Assembly: GCA_029852775.1 (NCBI GenBank)
Contig: LEKJ01000018.1
Location: 1-64,000, forward strand
DNA length: 64,000 nucleotides
Direction: 5' to 3'
Source of the DNA: Pasteurellaceae bacterium LFhippo2
Lineage (GTDB): Bacteria; Pseudomonadota; Gammaproteobacteria; Enterobacterales; Pasteurellaceae
Both the position numbers and the translations under genes were made by a program. The notes beneath the pieces were generated by a model. The model saw only the letters and a list, made by a program, of their open reading frames with translations. It was not told the origin of the DNA and ran no database searches. Below, in pieces: positions 8,866-18,815 of this stretch. The first letter of the stretch is position 1, and the number at the start of each line of letters is the position of its first letter.

Positions 8866-11209
8866 TGTGCTAAGCCGTATCCGCCAAAATAAACTTTGGG
8901 ATTTTCCGGGCGGTATTCACCCTGCGGAAATGAAATCGCAATCGAATAAGAAACCTATTCGCTCATTACATTTACCTAAATTTTTCTATGTGCCAGTGGT
9001 GCAACACGCAGGTCCTGCGGGTGAGTTGATGGTGAATGTGGGCGATACGGTGCTTAAAGGGCAACAGCTCACCAAAGGCGATAACTATCGTACGCTACCA
9101 GTGCATAGTCCAACATCAGGTAAAATTATCGGGATTGAGCCTTATGTGGCAACGCACGCTTCGGGTTTACCAGAATTATCTGTGATTATTGAAACAGACG
9201 GCAAAGATGAATGGATTGAACGCCAACCGATTGATGATTTTTTACAGCTGACAAGCGATCAGATTATCCAAAAAGTTTACCAATATGGTATTGCTGGTTT
9301 AGGTGGGGCGGTGTTCCCAACTTCTGCGAAACTGAGCTTTGCCGATAAACGCTGTAAGGTATTGATTATCAACGGGGCAGAGTGTGAGCCTTATATCACT
9401 TGTGATGACCGCTTAATGCAGGATTATACCTACGATCTACTCGAGGGTATCCGCATTTTGCGCTATGTGCTACGCCCTGAAGAAGTAGTGTTGGCAATTG
9501 AAGATAATAAACCGAAAGCGATTAAGGCGATCAAAAAAGCATTAAAAGGCTCGGACGATATTAGTGTACGTGAGATCCCAACTAAGTATCCGTCAGGAGC
9601 GAACGATCAGCTCATTCAAGTGCTAACAGGGCTTGAGATCCCACAAGGCAAGCGAACCATTGAAATGGGGATCGTGATGCACAATGTGGGAACCGCTTAT
9701 GCGGTTAAACGTGCGATTATGGATGATGAGCCATTAATCGAGCGTGTGGTTACTTTAACGGGCGATAAAATCCGTAATAAAGGCAATGTGTGGGCTAGAT
9801 TAGGTACACCAATTATTCATCTACTTGAACAGGTGGATTACCAAGCGGACGAGCGTTTCCCAGTGTTTTTAGGTGGGCCAATGATGGGCTTTATTTTGCC
9901 GTCGTTGCAGTCGCCAGTAACCAAGACCGTAAACTGTATTATCGCCCCTGATCACTTTGAATATGCACCGCCGGAACCAGAGCGTAACTGTATCCGCTGT
10001 TCAAGCTGTTCTGATGCTTGTCCTGTAGGTTTATTGCCACAGCAGCTTTACTGGTTTGCACGAGTAGAAGATCATGATAAATCCAAAGAATATCATTTAG
10101 ATGCTTGTATCGAATGTGGGGTTTGTGCCTACGTTTGCCCAAGCTATATTCCGCTTATTCAATACTTCCGCCAAGAAAAAGCTAAGATTGAAGAAGTTGA
10201 TGAAAAAGCACGTAAAGCAGAAGAGGCGAAAATTCGTTTTGAGGCGAGAGAGGCTCGTTTAAATAAAGAGAAAGAGGCTCGTACTGCTCGTATTCAACAG
10301 GCGGCTGAAAAACGTAGAGAAGAAGTATCCGCAAGCGGTGGCGAAGATCCTGTAAAAGCCGCTCTTGCTCGCTTAAAAGCGAAAAAAGCAGAAAATGCTG
10401 CAGCAGAACAACCAACACAAGCCGTTCAAGCTAAAGCCAATGGTGAGCCTGATAATAGCGATTTAATGGCACAGCGTAAGGCGAGAAGATTGGCGAAACA
10501 AGCGGAAAACACTGATTGTAGGGTGGGTGTAAACCCACCATCGCAAGATGAAGATCCACGCAAAGCAGCTGTTGCAGCCGCGTTAGCAAGAGCAAAGGCG
10601 AAGAAAGAAACTCAACAACCGGTTAGTTCAGAGCAAAATTTTGCAAATGAAGTAAAAGTTGAAGAAGATCCACGCAAAGCCGCAGTTGCAGCAGCACTTG
10701 CAAGAGCGAAAGCGAAAAAAGAAGCTCAACAGGCAGAAAAAGATGAATGTAGGGTGGGTGTAAACCCACCGCCACAGGCTGATGATCCACGCAAAGCCGC
10801 AGTTGCAGCAGCACTTGCAAGAGCAAAGGCTAGAAAAGAAGCCCAACAGGCAGAAAAAGATGAATGTAGGGTGGGTGTAAACCCACCGCCACAGGCTGAT
10901 GATCCACGCAAAGCCGCAGTTGCAGCAGCACTTGCAAGAGCAAAGGCTAGAAAAGAAGCCCAACAGGCAGAAAAGGATGAATGTAGGGTGGGTGTAAACC
11001 CACCGCCACAGGCTGATGATCCACGCAAAGCCGCAGTAGCTGCTGCTATTGCAAGAGCGAAGGCGAAAAAAGAAGCTCAACAAGCAGAAAAAGATGAATG
11101 TAGGGTGGGTGTAAACCCACCGCCACAGGCTGATGATCCACGCAAAGCCGCAGTAGCAGCCGCAATTGCTAGAGCCAAAGCTAGAAAAGAAGCACAACAA
11201 AAATCATAA
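8849..11209 (+). CDS. rnfC: Ion-translocating oxidoreductase subunit RnfC with expanded repeat tail
   Basis: This 786-residue peripheral subunit binds NADH and FMN and carries two 4Fe-4S clusters: [12 protein letters not shown] (about residue 380) and [12 protein letters not shown] (about 420). An Ala/Lys/Glu-rich coiled tail follows. From about residue 550 the tail is six copies of a unit with the core [19 protein letters not shown]. Four consecutive units are exactly 117 bp apart, and five linkers encode CRVGVNPP from a GGTGGGTGTAAACCCACC palindrome. DPRKAA-type repeats are normal in Pasteurellaceae RnfC; the palindrome-coded linkers look like an inserted small element copied with the repeat. 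The conserved catalytic part is intact. Confidence 0.95.
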   Translation: MSNLNDVLSRIRQNKLWDFPGGIHPAEMKSQSNKKPIRSLHLPKFFYVPVVQHAGPAGELMVNVGDTVLKGQQLTKGDNYRTLPVHSPTSGKIIGIEPYVATHASGLPELSVIIETDGKDEWIERQPIDDFLQLTSDQIIQKVYQYGIAGLGGAVFPTSAKLSFADKRCKVLIINGAECEPYITCDDRLMQDYTYDLLEGIRILRYVLRPEEVVLAIEDNKPKAIKAIKKALKGSDDISVREIPTKYPSGANDQLIQVLTGLEIPQGKRTIEMGIVMHNVGTAYAVKRAIMDDEPLIERVVTLTGDKIRNKGNVWARLGTPIIHLLEQVDYQADERFPVFLGGPMMGFILPSLQSPVTKTVNCIIAPDHFEYAPPEPERNCIRCSSCSDACPVGLLPQQLYWFARVEDHDKSKEYHLDACIECGVCAYVCPSYIPLIQYFRQEKAKIEEVDEKARKAEEAKIRFEAREARLNKEKEARTARIQQAAEKRREEVSASGGEDPVKAALARLKAKKAENAAAEQPTQAVQAKANGEPDNSDLMAQRKARRLAKQAENTDCRVGVNPPSQDEDPRKAAVAAALARAKAKKETQQPVSSEQNFANEVKVEEDPRKAAVAAALARAKAKKEAQQAEKDECRVGVNPPPQADDPRKAAVAAALARAKARKEAQQAEKDECRVGVNPPPQADDPRKAAVAAALARAKARKEAQQAEKDECRVGVNPPPQADDPRKAAVAAAIARAKAKKEAQQAEKDECRVGVNPPPQADDPRKAAVAAAIARAKARKEAQQKS
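10517..11200 (+). repeat. 117-bp tandem repeats in rnfC with in-frame palindrome
   Basis: GGTGGGTGTAAACCCACC, preceded by TGTAG, occurs with start points 10517, 10748, 10865, 10982 and 11099. The last four are 117 bp apart and the first is 234 bp before the second. Each sits in a 39-codon unit that also carries the DPRKAA core. The unit between the first two copies lacks the palindrome. Arms GGTGGGT/ACCCACC flank a 4-base loop. High identity between units suggests recent expansion and makes the region prone to copy-number change. Confidence 0.95.
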
Positions 11210-11226
11210 CAATTTAAGGACAAACA

Positions 11227-11865
11227 ATGCTGAATGAACTATTCCCACCGTTTCCTTGGTCGTTTTTATTTATCCAAGATCTGATAGGTACTGTCGTCTT
11301 TGCTATTTCTGGCGCGATTGCTGCTCGTCAGCATAAAATGGATATTTTTGGAATGTTTGTTCTAGCGTTTGTTACTGGAGTTGGGGGCGGAACGCTACGT
11401 GATGTGATGATCGGCAGCACACCAGTATTTTGGATGAAGCAGCCGATTTACGTATTGATGATTAGTCTTGCGGTAATTATTACTGCGGTATTGCGTAGTC
11501 ATATTTTAGATTCAAGAACTTGGAAAACAGGCTTATTTCTATTCGATGCAATTGGCTTAGGTGTATTTACAGTAATTGGTGTGCAGAAAGGGATTGATTT
11601 CGGACTTCATCCATTGATTTGTATTGCGCTTGGTGGGGTAACAGGCTGTTTTGGGGGATTAATCCGCGATATTTTACGTAATGAAGTGCCGATTATTCTT
11701 CAAAAAGAAGTTTATGTTACCGCAAGTTTAATCGGTGGTTTTATCTTTATTCTATGCCGAAATTTAGGTTTAGAAAGTAGTTGGATCGATGTCGCAACAG
11801 TGATTACTGTCATTGCGATTCGTGTGATTACCGCTCGGTTTAATGTGAATTTACCGAAAGTGTAA
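11227..11865 (+). CDS. TRIC/UPF0126-family membrane protein
   Basis: This 212-residue inner-membrane protein of the trimeric intracellular cation channel-like family (UPF0126; YicG/YadS type) has seven likely helices. Two related halves carry the family glycine motifs GVGGGTLRD (about residue 58) and CFGGLIRD (about 144), which bend helices around the pore. A good AAGGA ribosome site precedes the ATG. It is inserted between rnfC and rnfD, where the usual operon has none. Its physiological substrate in bacteria is unsettled; potassium or amino-acid-related transport has been proposed for relatives. Co-transcription with rnf is inferred from the 17-base gap. Confidence 0.85.
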   Translation: MLNELFPPFPWSFLFIQDLIGTVVFAISGAIAARQHKMDIFGMFVLAFVTGVGGGTLRDVMIGSTPVFWMKQPIYVLMISLAVIITAVLRSHILDSRTWKTGLFLFDAIGLGVFTVIGVQKGIDFGLHPLICIALGGVTGCFGGLIRDILRNEVPIILQKEVYVTASLIGGFIFILCRNLGLESSWIDVATVITVIAIRVITARFNVNLPKV

Positions 11866-11876
11866 GGATAAATTCG

Positions 11877-12911
11877 ATGAATGATTTAGCAAAAACAGAT
11901 TTATTTAATCGCATTGCTCAACTATTAACATCTGCTCGCCAACGAGTAGTGCAAGCGGTTAATTTTACTATGGTTCAAACCTATTTTGAGATAGGCCGAA
12001 TGATAGTAGAAGATGAGCAGAATGGTGAAGAACGTGCTGAATATGGAATAAAAACTCTTAAAGATTTATCTGTTCGTTTAACAGAAAAATATGGAAAAGG
12101 ATTTTCATTAACGAATTTAAAACAGATGCGTCAATTCTATCTTATTTACACAAAAGATAGAGAGCGTTTGAATGAAGTAAGTAGTTCCTTACAAATTGGT
12201 CAGACAGTGTCTGACCAATTCAAACTCAGCTGGTCACATTATCAAAAACTAATGAGAATTGCGGATCCTTATGAACGTAGTTTCTACGAAATTGAGGCAG
12301 TAAAAAATAATTGGAGTTTGCGAGAGCTAGAACGTCAATATGATTCTGCACTTTTTACTCGTTTAGCGTTAAGTAAAAATAAAGATGAAGTTAAAGAGTT
12401 AGCGTTAAAAGGCCAAGTGATTGAAAAGCCACAAGATTTAATCAAAGATCCTTATATTCTTGAATTTTTAGGCTTACCAGAGCATGCAAATTATTCAGAA
12501 AGTGAATTAGAACAAAAGCTAATTGATAAACTGGAGCATTTTTTATTAGAGCTAGGCGCTGGTTTTACTTTTGTAGGCAGGCAGCAACGAATAACCTTTG
12601 ATGAGCAACATTTTTATATTGATTTAGTCTTTTATAACCGTCTGCTAAAAAGTTTTGTGTTGATTGATTTGAAAATTGGTAAGCTCAAACATCAAGACAT
12701 TGGACAGATGCAGATGTATGTTAATTATTATGATCGTCAAGTTCGTTTGGAAGATGAAAATAAAACGATTGGCATTATTTTGTGCCAAGATAAAAGCAAG
12801 TCAGTCGTAGAATTCACTCTGCCTGAAGATAATACTCAGATTTTTGCAAGCAAATATTTAACGGTTTTACCAAGTAAAGAAACCTTAATTCAATTAATTA
12901 GTGAAGAATAA
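11877..12911 (+). CDS. DUF1016 (YhcG-like) PD-(D/E)XK nuclease-family protein
   Basis: This 344-residue protein has the DUF1016 N-terminal helical domain (about 1-150, TMVQTYFEIGRMIVE, GFSLTNLKQMRQFY, WSHYQKLMRI) and the C-terminal nuclease fold. The likely catalytic residues lie in YIDLVFYNR and LIDLKIG, the D...(D)xK pattern of PD-(D/E)XK enzymes. The family is scattered among bacteria, often beside restriction or mobile genes; its substrate is unknown. It sits 11 bases after the TRIC gene and 15 before rnfD, inside the rnf operon, and looks AT-richer than the rnf genes. Both points suggest later arrival. Function beyond nuclease-like is not claimed. Confidence 0.88.
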   Translation: MNDLAKTDLFNRIAQLLTSARQRVVQAVNFTMVQTYFEIGRMIVEDEQNGEERAEYGIKTLKDLSVRLTEKYGKGFSLTNLKQMRQFYLIYTKDRERLNEVSSSLQIGQTVSDQFKLSWSHYQKLMRIADPYERSFYEIEAVKNNWSLRELERQYDSALFTRLALSKNKDEVKELALKGQVIEKPQDLIKDPYILEFLGLPEHANYSESELEQKLIDKLEHFLLELGAGFTFVGRQQRITFDEQHFYIDLVFYNRLLKSFVLIDLKIGKLKHQDIGQMQMYVNYYDRQVRLEDENKTIGIILCQDKSKSVVEFTLPEDNTQIFASKYLTVLPSKETLIQLISEE

Positions 12912-12926
12912 AATAGGAACCCTTTA

Positions 12927-13976
12927 ATGTTTAAAATGGTGAGTTCACCCCATTCCCACTCTAAAAATCAGACCGCGAATTTTATGTTGTGGGTGATGTT
13001 GGCTATGTTGCCATCGTTGGTGGTATTGTTGTATTTCTTTGGTTATGGCGTATTGATCCAGTCCATCTTAGCGATTTCAGTGGCAATTGTGATTGAGATT
13101 GCAGTTGCAAAACTTCGCAACAAACCGACCGCTTTCTATCTCTCGGATTTAACAGGGATTTTAACTGCATTTATTTTAGCGGTCGCGATTCCGCCTTATG
13201 CGCCTTACTGGATAATCATTATTGGTGTTGTGGTGGCTTTATTGCTCGCAAAACACGTTTATGGTGGTTTAGGGCAGAATTTATTTAATCCTGCGATGAT
13301 TGGTTATGCATTATTGTTAGTCTCTTTCCCTGTGCAGATGACCGCTTGGTTACCGCCAATTGATTTACTTAATGAACCGCCCACATTAGCAGATAGTTTT
13401 ACGTTAATTTTTAGTGGTGTAACGAGTGATGGCTTTACGATCCATCAGTTATTGGATAGTGTTGATGGTATTTCACAAGCGACACCATTAGACAGTGCGA
13501 AAACGAACTTAGCAAAATTGGGATTAGATGGCATTTTAAGTTCATCGATTTTTAGCGGTATTTTCGCAACAGGTTGGTGGCAAGCAAATATCGCCTTTTT
13601 ACTTGGTGGTCTCTTTTTAATTTATAAAAAGATTATTCACTGGCAAATTCCTACATCCATGTTGCTGGTATTTTTCCTATGTGCAGGTTTAACGGATCTA
13701 TCTTTAGGACAAACTCATTTATCGGTATTTAGCCAAATGTTAAGTGGTGCGATGATGTTTGGGGCATTCTTTATTGCAACGGATCCTGTAACTGCTTCAA
13801 TTACCCCGCGCGGTAAATTAATTTTTGGTGGATTAGTCGGCTTACTAGTTTATTTAATTCGTTATTATGGAAATTATCCGGATGGCGTGGCATTTGCAGT
13901 ATTGCTTGCTAATATTTGTGTGCCATTGATTGACCATTACACTCAACCGCATTTATATGGAACAAAGAGAAAATAA
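12927..13976 (+). CDS. rnfD: Ion-translocating oxidoreductase subunit RnfD
   Basis: This 349-residue multi-helix membrane subunit is homologous to NqrB, and the family carries covalently bound FMN. The attachment threonine is Thr186 in [10 protein letters not shown]. Other family blocks include [20 protein letters not shown] and [17 protein letters not shown]. It resumes the rnf order after two foreign genes; a TAGGAA site precedes the ATG. ApbE, encoded at 26853 in this window, is the expected flavin transferase. Confidence 0.95.
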   Translation: MFKMVSSPHSHSKNQTANFMLWVMLAMLPSLVVLLYFFGYGVLIQSILAISVAIVIEIAVAKLRNKPTAFYLSDLTGILTAFILAVAIPPYAPYWIIIIGVVVALLLAKHVYGGLGQNLFNPAMIGYALLLVSFPVQMTAWLPPIDLLNEPPTLADSFTLIFSGVTSDGFTIHQLLDSVDGISQATPLDSAKTNLAKLGLDGILSSSIFSGIFATGWWQANIAFLLGGLFLIYKKIIHWQIPTSMLLVFFLCAGLTDLSLGQTHLSVFSQMLSGAMMFGAFFIATDPVTASITPRGKLIFGGLVGLLVYLIRYYGNYPDGVAFAVLLANICVPLIDHYTQPHLYGTKRK

Positions 13977-13985
13977 GGAAACGTG

Positions 13986-14618
13986 ATGAAAACATCAAAA
14001 ATTACCGTACGTTATGCCTTAATTCTTGGGGCGATTGCGCTTTTTTGTACTGCAATTTCAACAGCAGTTTATCTGCTTACTAAAGAACGCATTGATGAAG
14101 TGACTGCTAAGCAACAGCGTCAACTACTATTGGAAGTGGTACCACAAGAGCAATTTGATAATGATCTGCTTGCAACTTGTAAAATGATTAATTTGGCAGA
14201 GAAGCCATTTTTAAATCGAATTTATTTTGCAAAAAAATCGGATAATCTGACCGCTTACGCTATTCAAGCCACGGCACCAGATGGCTATTCGGGTAATATT
14301 AGCTTACTTATGGGGATTCAGCCTGATGGCACAGTGTTAGGTATTCGTACATTGGCACACAAAGAAACCCCTGGATTAGGCGATAAAATTGAAACGCGTA
14401 TTTCAGACTGGATTTACTCGTTTACGGGGAAACAATTTAGTTTAGAAAATGAAAGTCAGTGGGCAGTGAAAAAAGACGGTGGTCAGTTTGATCAATTCAC
14501 TGGTGCAACTATTACGCCGAGAGCTGTAGTGAACAATGTTCGCCAGAGTGCAAAATGGGTGATTGGCGAGTTAAGCCAAAAACCAGAATTAATAAATTCA
14601 TTTAAAGAATGTAACTAA
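13986..14618 (+). CDS. rnfG: Ion-translocating oxidoreductase subunit RnfG
   Basis: This 210-residue protein has one N-terminal membrane helix (about 9-30) and a periplasmic FMN-binding domain. The flavin-attachment motif is TGATITPRAV, with FMN expected on Thr177. ETPGLGDKIE is the other conserved block. The ATG at 13986 is preferred over the GTG just before it because AAGGAA is then six bases away. It follows rnfD by nine bases. Confidence 0.94.
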   Translation: MKTSKITVRYALILGAIALFCTAISTAVYLLTKERIDEVTAKQQRQLLLEVVPQEQFDNDLLATCKMINLAEKPFLNRIYFAKKSDNLTAYAIQATAPDGYSGNISLLMGIQPDGTVLGIRTLAHKETPGLGDKIETRISDWIYSFTGKQFSLENESQWAVKKDGGQFDQFTGATITPRAVVNNVRQSAKWVIGELSQKPELINSFKECN

Positions 14619-14621
14619 TTT

Positions 14622-14690
14622 GTAGGGACAGGGTTTATCCCTGTCTGCTTGCGATATTAAATTTAGGACAGGCATAAAGCCTGTCCCTAC
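14622..14690. repeat. Palindromic GTAGG...CCTAC element between rnfG and rnfE
   Basis: Left arm GTAGGGACAGGGTTTATCCC and right arm GGCATAAAGCCTGTCCCTAC enclose a short spacer; each arm is itself partly palindromic. It sits inside the rnf operon without breaking a gene. It belongs to the same dispersed class as the elements at 19830, 40224 and 55918. Confidence 0.85.
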
Positions 14691-14711
14691 GAATAATGTA
14701 GAGAGATAAAA

Positions 14712-15401
14712 ATGTCCCAAATCCCAATCCAACAAATTGATGAACAACCAACGGTTACAGGACCATCAATTTGGAAAACCTTGTTTACTCAAGGCTTATG
14801 GACAAATAATTCAACCCTTGTTCAATTACTTGGGCTTTGTCCATTATTAGCGGTATCAAATAATGTGACCAATGCGTTAGGTCTTGGTTTAGCTACTTTG
14901 CTAGTGTTAGTCATTACTAACAGTGTTGTGTCATTATTTCGCAAAGTAACGCCACACGATATTCGTATCCCAATTTATGTGATGATTATTGCAACAGCTG
15001 TAACTGCAGTGCAGTTGTTAATGAATGCCTATGCTTATCCCGTTTATCAATCTCTTGGGATCTTTATTCCATTGATTGTAACTAACTGTATCGTAATTGG
15101 ACGTGCAGAAGCCTTTGCTTCAAAAAACAGTCTGGCTCATTCTGCCTTTGATGGCTTTGCTATGGGGCTTGGAATGGCATTAAGTCTTGTGGTGCTTGGA
15201 GCAATTCGTGAGCTTATCGGCAACGGTACTTTATTTGATGGTTTAGATTTACTACTCGGTGACTGGGCTAAATCCCTTAGAATGGACGTCTTACATTTAG
15301 ATTCTGGTTTGTTATTGGCAATTCTGCCACCAGGTGCATTTATTGGCTTGGGTGTTATTTTAGCGGTGAAGAATTTGATTGATAGCCGCTCTAAAAAGTA
15401 G
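14712..15401 (+). CDS. rnfE: Ion-translocating oxidoreductase subunit RnfE
   Basis: This 229-residue integral membrane protein is the RnfE/RsxE subunit, paralogous to RnfA and NqrD. It shows [24 protein letters not shown] and [16 protein letters not shown], with the paired cysteines expected for the intramembrane cluster, and about six helices. It is the last rnf gene. Its end overlaps an upstream in-frame extension of lpxM but not the chosen lpxM start. Confidence 0.95.
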   Translation: MSQIPIQQIDEQPTVTGPSIWKTLFTQGLWTNNSTLVQLLGLCPLLAVSNNVTNALGLGLATLLVLVITNSVVSLFRKVTPHDIRIPIYVMIIATAVTAVQLLMNAYAYPVYQSLGIFIPLIVTNCIVIGRAEAFASKNSLAHSAFDGFAMGLGMALSLVVLGAIRELIGNGTLFDGLDLLLGDWAKSLRMDVLHLDSGLLLAILPPGAFIGLGVILAVKNLIDSRSKK

Positions 15402-15411
15402 AGAGTTGAAA

Positions 15412-16362
15412 ATGCGAAAAGATTATACCTATGAAAGAGGTTATAAGCATAAGTTTTTAAAAGAATTTTTGTATCCTAAATATTGGCACGTTTGGTTAGG
15501 TGTTTTAGCTTTAGTAATTTTGGCTTATGTGCCATTCCGTTTACGTGACAAATTAGCGGCTCGAATCGGGAAAATTGTCGCTAAACATTTAAAAGGCAAG
15601 AAACAATATCATCGTGCAGATACCAATTTACGTTATTGCTTTCCTGAATGGAGTGAGCAAAAGCGTGATGAAGTGATTGAAAAAATGTTTATTACAGTTG
15701 CCCAAACAATGTTGGGGATTGGAGAAATTGCATTACGTCCAATTTCACATTTGCAAAACCGTTGCGAATATTCTGGATTAGAGATTGTTCGAGAAGCGCG
15801 AGCGAATGGTAAAAATGTGATTTTATTGGTTCCACACACTTGGTCGATAGACGCTGCAGGGATTGCGCTGTATACCTATGGAATGCCAATGGCATCAATG
15901 TATCATCCTCATAAGAATCCGCTTGTAGATTGGCTTTGGAACAGTGTGCGTCAACGTTTTGGCGGTACTATGCACACTCGTAATAATGGTATCAAGCCAT
16001 TTTTGAATGATGTTAAAAAAGGTCAACTAGGCTATTTCCTACCCGATGAAGACTATGGCGAAAAAGCGAGTGTGTATGCGAAATTCTTTGCAACGGAAAA
16101 AGCGACTTTACCTGGTTTAACTCAGATGGCTCGTATTACCAATGCGGTTGTGATTCCAATGTTCCCAATCTATAACGCTGAAAAAGGTGCGTATCAGATT
16201 GAGATTCTTCCAAAAATTGAATTTGATGAATCACCTGAGCAATCAGCACGTGAAATGAACCGATTGATTGAGTATTTTGTAACAAAAAATCCAGAACAGT
16301 ACGTGTGGATTTTACGTTTATTAAAAACCCGCCGTGATGGTGAGGATATTTATAAACGCTAA
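15412..16362 (+). CDS. lpxM: Lipid A acyltransferase LpxM (MsbB)
   Basis: This 316-residue inner-membrane acyltransferase adds the last secondary acyl chain to Kdo2-lipid A. The HX4D catalytic motif is HTWSID (His142, Asp147), and RFGGTMHTRNNGIKPF and YVWILRLLKTRR match E. coli LpxM closely. The N-terminal helix lies at about 25-43. The ATG at 15412 (MRKDYTYERGY) is chosen; an in-frame start 11 codons earlier lies inside rnfE. It follows rnfE by ten bases, so it may be read with the rnf operon. Confidence 0.93.
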   Translation: MRKDYTYERGYKHKFLKEFLYPKYWHVWLGVLALVILAYVPFRLRDKLAARIGKIVAKHLKGKKQYHRADTNLRYCFPEWSEQKRDEVIEKMFITVAQTMLGIGEIALRPISHLQNRCEYSGLEIVREARANGKNVILLVPHTWSIDAAGIALYTYGMPMASMYHPHKNPLVDWLWNSVRQRFGGTMHTRNNGIKPFLNDVKKGQLGYFLPDEDYGEKASVYAKFFATEKATLPGLTQMARITNAVVIPMFPIYNAEKGAYQIEILPKIEFDESPEQSAREMNRLIEYFVTKNPEQYVWILRLLKTRRDGEDIYKR

Positions 16363-16376
16363 TAAATCCCCCCTTG

Positions 16377-16397
16377 CCCCCCTTTTTCAAAGGGGGG
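16377..16397. terminator. Inverted repeat after lpxM
   Basis: CCCCCCTTT and AAAGGGGGG face each other across a short loop, 14 bases after the lpxM stop. It has no T run of its own, so termination is uncertain; C-rich copies of this kind are often dispersed repeats. Confidence 0.45.
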
Positions 16398-16414
16398 AAT
16401 AGTAATTTTATTTT

Positions 16415-17167
16415 ATGAAAAAAAGTATCTACGACACACCTATCTTTTTTGAACGTTACCTGAAATTACGTGAAAATCCGATTAGCCTGAATGAAATTGT
16501 TGAAAAACCAACAATGTTTTCTTTATTACCCGATCTTAAAGGTAAGAAAGTCTTAGATCTTGGCTGTGGAGCAGGTGGGCATTTATTTCATTATCTTTCG
16601 CTTGGCGCTTCTGAAGTTGTTGGGCTCGATCTTTCTCAATCTATGATCGAACAAGCAAAAAGTGATTTTGCAAAATTTTTCCCAAATCAGACCGGTTGTA
16701 ATTTCTATTGTTTACCAATGGAACAGATTTCAGAAATTAAAGAGAGTGAATTTGATGTAATTACCAGTTCATTTGCTTTTCATTATATTGAAGATTTCCC
16801 AGATTTACTCCGAAAAATTTCGGCAAAATTAGCGCCAAATGGGATTTTAATTTTTTCTCAAGAACATCCGATCACGACTTGTCATAAGATCGGTGAACGT
16901 TGGGAAAAAGATCAAAATAAACAGCAAGTTGCGTATCGTTTAAATCATTATCGAGAAGAAGGTTTAAGAGAAAGAAACTGGTTTCAGCAATCATTTAAGA
17001 CTTATCACAGAACAACAGCGACTATTATCAATGATTTAATTCAAGCTGGATTTCAGATTGAAAAAGTGGAAGAGCCAATGCTTGCGGAACAGCCTGAATG
17101 GCATAATGAATTTAAAGATTTACTACATCGTCCGCCATTGCTGTTTATAAAATCAGTAAAAAAATAA
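16415..17167 (+). CDS. SAM-dependent methyltransferase, class I, substrate unknown
   Basis: This 250-residue protein has the class I methyltransferase fold: motif I KVLDLGCGAGGH (about residues 45-56), acidic loop VVGLDLSQSM, and motif IV region FDVITSSFAFHYIEDF. It resembles Methyltransf_11/25 proteins that act on small molecules. The C-terminal part (HRTTATIINDLIQAGF) fits that group. Nothing nearby identifies the substrate. It is probably its own unit: a hairpin precedes it and another follows it. Confidence 0.85.
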   Translation: MKKSIYDTPIFFERYLKLRENPISLNEIVEKPTMFSLLPDLKGKKVLDLGCGAGGHLFHYLSLGASEVVGLDLSQSMIEQAKSDFAKFFPNQTGCNFYCLPMEQISEIKESEFDVITSSFAFHYIEDFPDLLRKISAKLAPNGILIFSQEHPITTCHKIGERWEKDQNKQQVAYRLNHYREEGLRERNWFQQSFKTYHRTTATIINDLIQAGFQIEKVEEPMLAEQPEWHNEFKDLLHRPPLLFIKSVKK

Positions 17168-17174
17168 CGATTTT

Positions 17175-17209
17175 TCTATCCACACAGCCTGTGGATAACT
17201 TTGTGGATT
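17175..17209. promoter_or_regulatory. Cluster of three DnaA-box-like 9-mers
   Basis: CTATCCACA (17175-17183), TGTGGATAA (17189-17197) and TGTGGATTA (17201-17209) match the DnaA box TTATCCACA at 8, 9 and 8 of 9 positions, counting the complement. The first two are inverted and can also form a hairpin. There is no origin-like AT-rich repeat set or dnaA nearby, so this is not called an origin. Confidence 0.5.
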
Positions 17210-17229
17210 AGTATTTCAAAAGTGTCCCG

Positions 17230-17250
17230 ACCCTTTATCGAATAAAGGGT
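17230..17250 (+). terminator. Hairpin downstream of the methyltransferase gene
   Basis: ACCCTTTAT (17230-17238) pairs perfectly with ATAAAGGGT (17242-17250) across CGA. The following bases are only partly T-rich. It is a likely terminator of the methyltransferase gene. The remaining bases to 17523 are AT-rich and should carry the ndh promoter; TTGTTTATTATCAA (17289-17302) resembles an FNR site with one mismatch to TTGAT-N4-ATCAA. Confidence 0.5.
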
Positions 17251-17523
17251 TTATGATGTCTTTTTACAATTGAACATAAAATAACTTGTTGTTTATTATC
17301 AATAAGTTATCGTTTGGCTAGAGTGATTTACAAAAAAAATCATAAAAATTTGATCTTTTTCCTATTGACATTTTTGGCCTGTGCAAAACTTTTACAAATA
17401 GCTTATTTTTTTTCATCGGAAAATATTTATCAGCGTCGATTTAACGCTAGACATTATGGCTGAAATGACTACAATTTATCCCGCTTAATTTTTTACTTTT
17501 TAACTATTTGGGAGCAAATATAA

Positions 17524-18807
17524 ATGGAAACTATCGTTGTTGTCGGTGGCGGTGCAGGTGGTCTTGAGCTTGCCACTTACTTGGGAAATAAACTTGGCAA
17601 AAAAAATAAAGCTAAGGTTATTTTAATTGATAAAAACATTAGCCATCTATGGAAGCCGTTACTACACGAAGTAGCAACAGGATCTTTGGATGATGGTACA
17701 GACGCATTAAGCTATCGAGCGCACGCCAAGAATCACGGCTTTGAATTTCAGCAAGGTACATTAACCGGTGTTTCTGCAGAAGAGAAATTAGTCACTCTAG
17801 CGCCGATCTATAATTCAGAAAATGAATTATTAGTTGCGGAACGTAAGATCGCTTACGACAAGCTTGTGATCGCTATCGGTAGCCGTTCAAATGATTTCAA
17901 TACACCGGGTGTAGCAGAGCACTGTATTTTCTTAGATAGCTCAGAGCAAGCTAAACTTTTCCATAAACAGATGATGGAGATGTTTTTAAAATTCTCGAAT
18001 AACAATGAGAAAGAAGTGCATATTGCTGTCGTGGGCGGCGGAGCAACTGGGATCGAGCTTTCGGCAGAGCTTTATAATGCTGTGAAGAGCTTAAATTCTT
18101 ATGGCTACGGTAAATTGGATAACACGAGCTTAAAAGTTACCTTAGTTGAAGCTGGCCCACGTCTATTGCCAGCGCTTTCAGAGCGAATTTCAGCGTCTGC
18201 ATTGAAAGAGTTAACTGAATTAGGCGTAGATGTTCGCTTAAGTACTGCTGTGACTGAAGCAACTGAGAATGGCTTGATTACTAAAGAAGGTGAGTCTATT
18301 CAAGCGGATTTAATGGTTTGGGCTGCCGGAGTTAAAGCTTCTGAAGTCACTCAGCGTCTTGGTTTTGAAGTAAACCGCATTAACCAAATTTCAGTGCGAG
18401 ATACCTTACAAACCTTAACAGATGATAACGTATATGTGATTGGCGACTGCGCTTTCTTACTTCAAGAAAATGGCAAACCTGTACCGCCACGCGCGCAATC
18501 AGCTCATCAAATGGCGACTGTTTGTGGTAAAAATATTCTTGCTCAATTAGAAAATAAACCGCTAAAACCATTTGTATTTGATGACAAAGGTTCATTAGTT
18601 TCTTTCTCTCGTTTTGGTACTGTTGGTAGCTTAATGGGGAACTTAACGAAAGGATCGATGTTTATTGAAGGGAAAATTGCGCGTATGGCGTATTTATCGC
18701 TTTATCGTATGCACCAAGTGGCATTACACGGTTATATCAAAACCGGCTTAATTATGTTGGTTGGACGAATCAATAGATTCTTAAGACCAACGATGAAACT
18801 ACACTAA
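17524..18807 (+). CDS. ndh: NADH:quinone dehydrogenase type II, non-pumping
   Basis: This 427-residue flavoprotein oxidises NADH and reduces membrane quinone without ion pumping. The FAD-binding motif opens the protein ([11 protein letters not shown]), the NADH motif is [18 protein letters not shown] (about residues 165-182), and VYVIGDCA marks the second FAD site. The length is close to E. coli Ndh (434). A GGGAG ribosome site precedes the ATG. In this genome it would complement the ion-pumping NQR complex encoded 2 kb away; FNR control is known in E. coli, and a weak site is seen upstream here. Confidence 0.95.
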   Translation: METIVVVGGGAGGLELATYLGNKLGKKNKAKVILIDKNISHLWKPLLHEVATGSLDDGTDALSYRAHAKNHGFEFQQGTLTGVSAEEKLVTLAPIYNSENELLVAERKIAYDKLVIAIGSRSNDFNTPGVAEHCIFLDSSEQAKLFHKQMMEMFLKFSNNNEKEVHIAVVGGGATGIELSAELYNAVKSLNSYGYGKLDNTSLKVTLVEAGPRLLPALSERISASALKELTELGVDVRLSTAVTEATENGLITKEGESIQADLMVWAAGVKASEVTQRLGFEVNRINQISVRDTLQTLTDDNVYVIGDCAFLLQENGKPVPPRAQSAHQMATVCGKNILAQLENKPLKPFVFDDKGSLVSFSRFGTVGSLMGNLTKGSMFIEGKIARMAYLSLYRMHQVALHGYIKTGLIMLVGRINRFLRPTMKLH

Positions 18808-18815
18808 TTAAAACA

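Noticed and set aside
10628-11200. Cys/Phe-rich repetitive open frames on the minus strand
   Set aside because: They are antisense reading of the rnfC repeats; no start signal, and the plus-strand frame is a conserved protein.
17175-17523. Replication origin between the methyltransferase gene and ndh
   Set aside because: Three DnaA-like boxes are present, but there are no 13-mer AT repeats and no dnaA, dnaN or gidA nearby.
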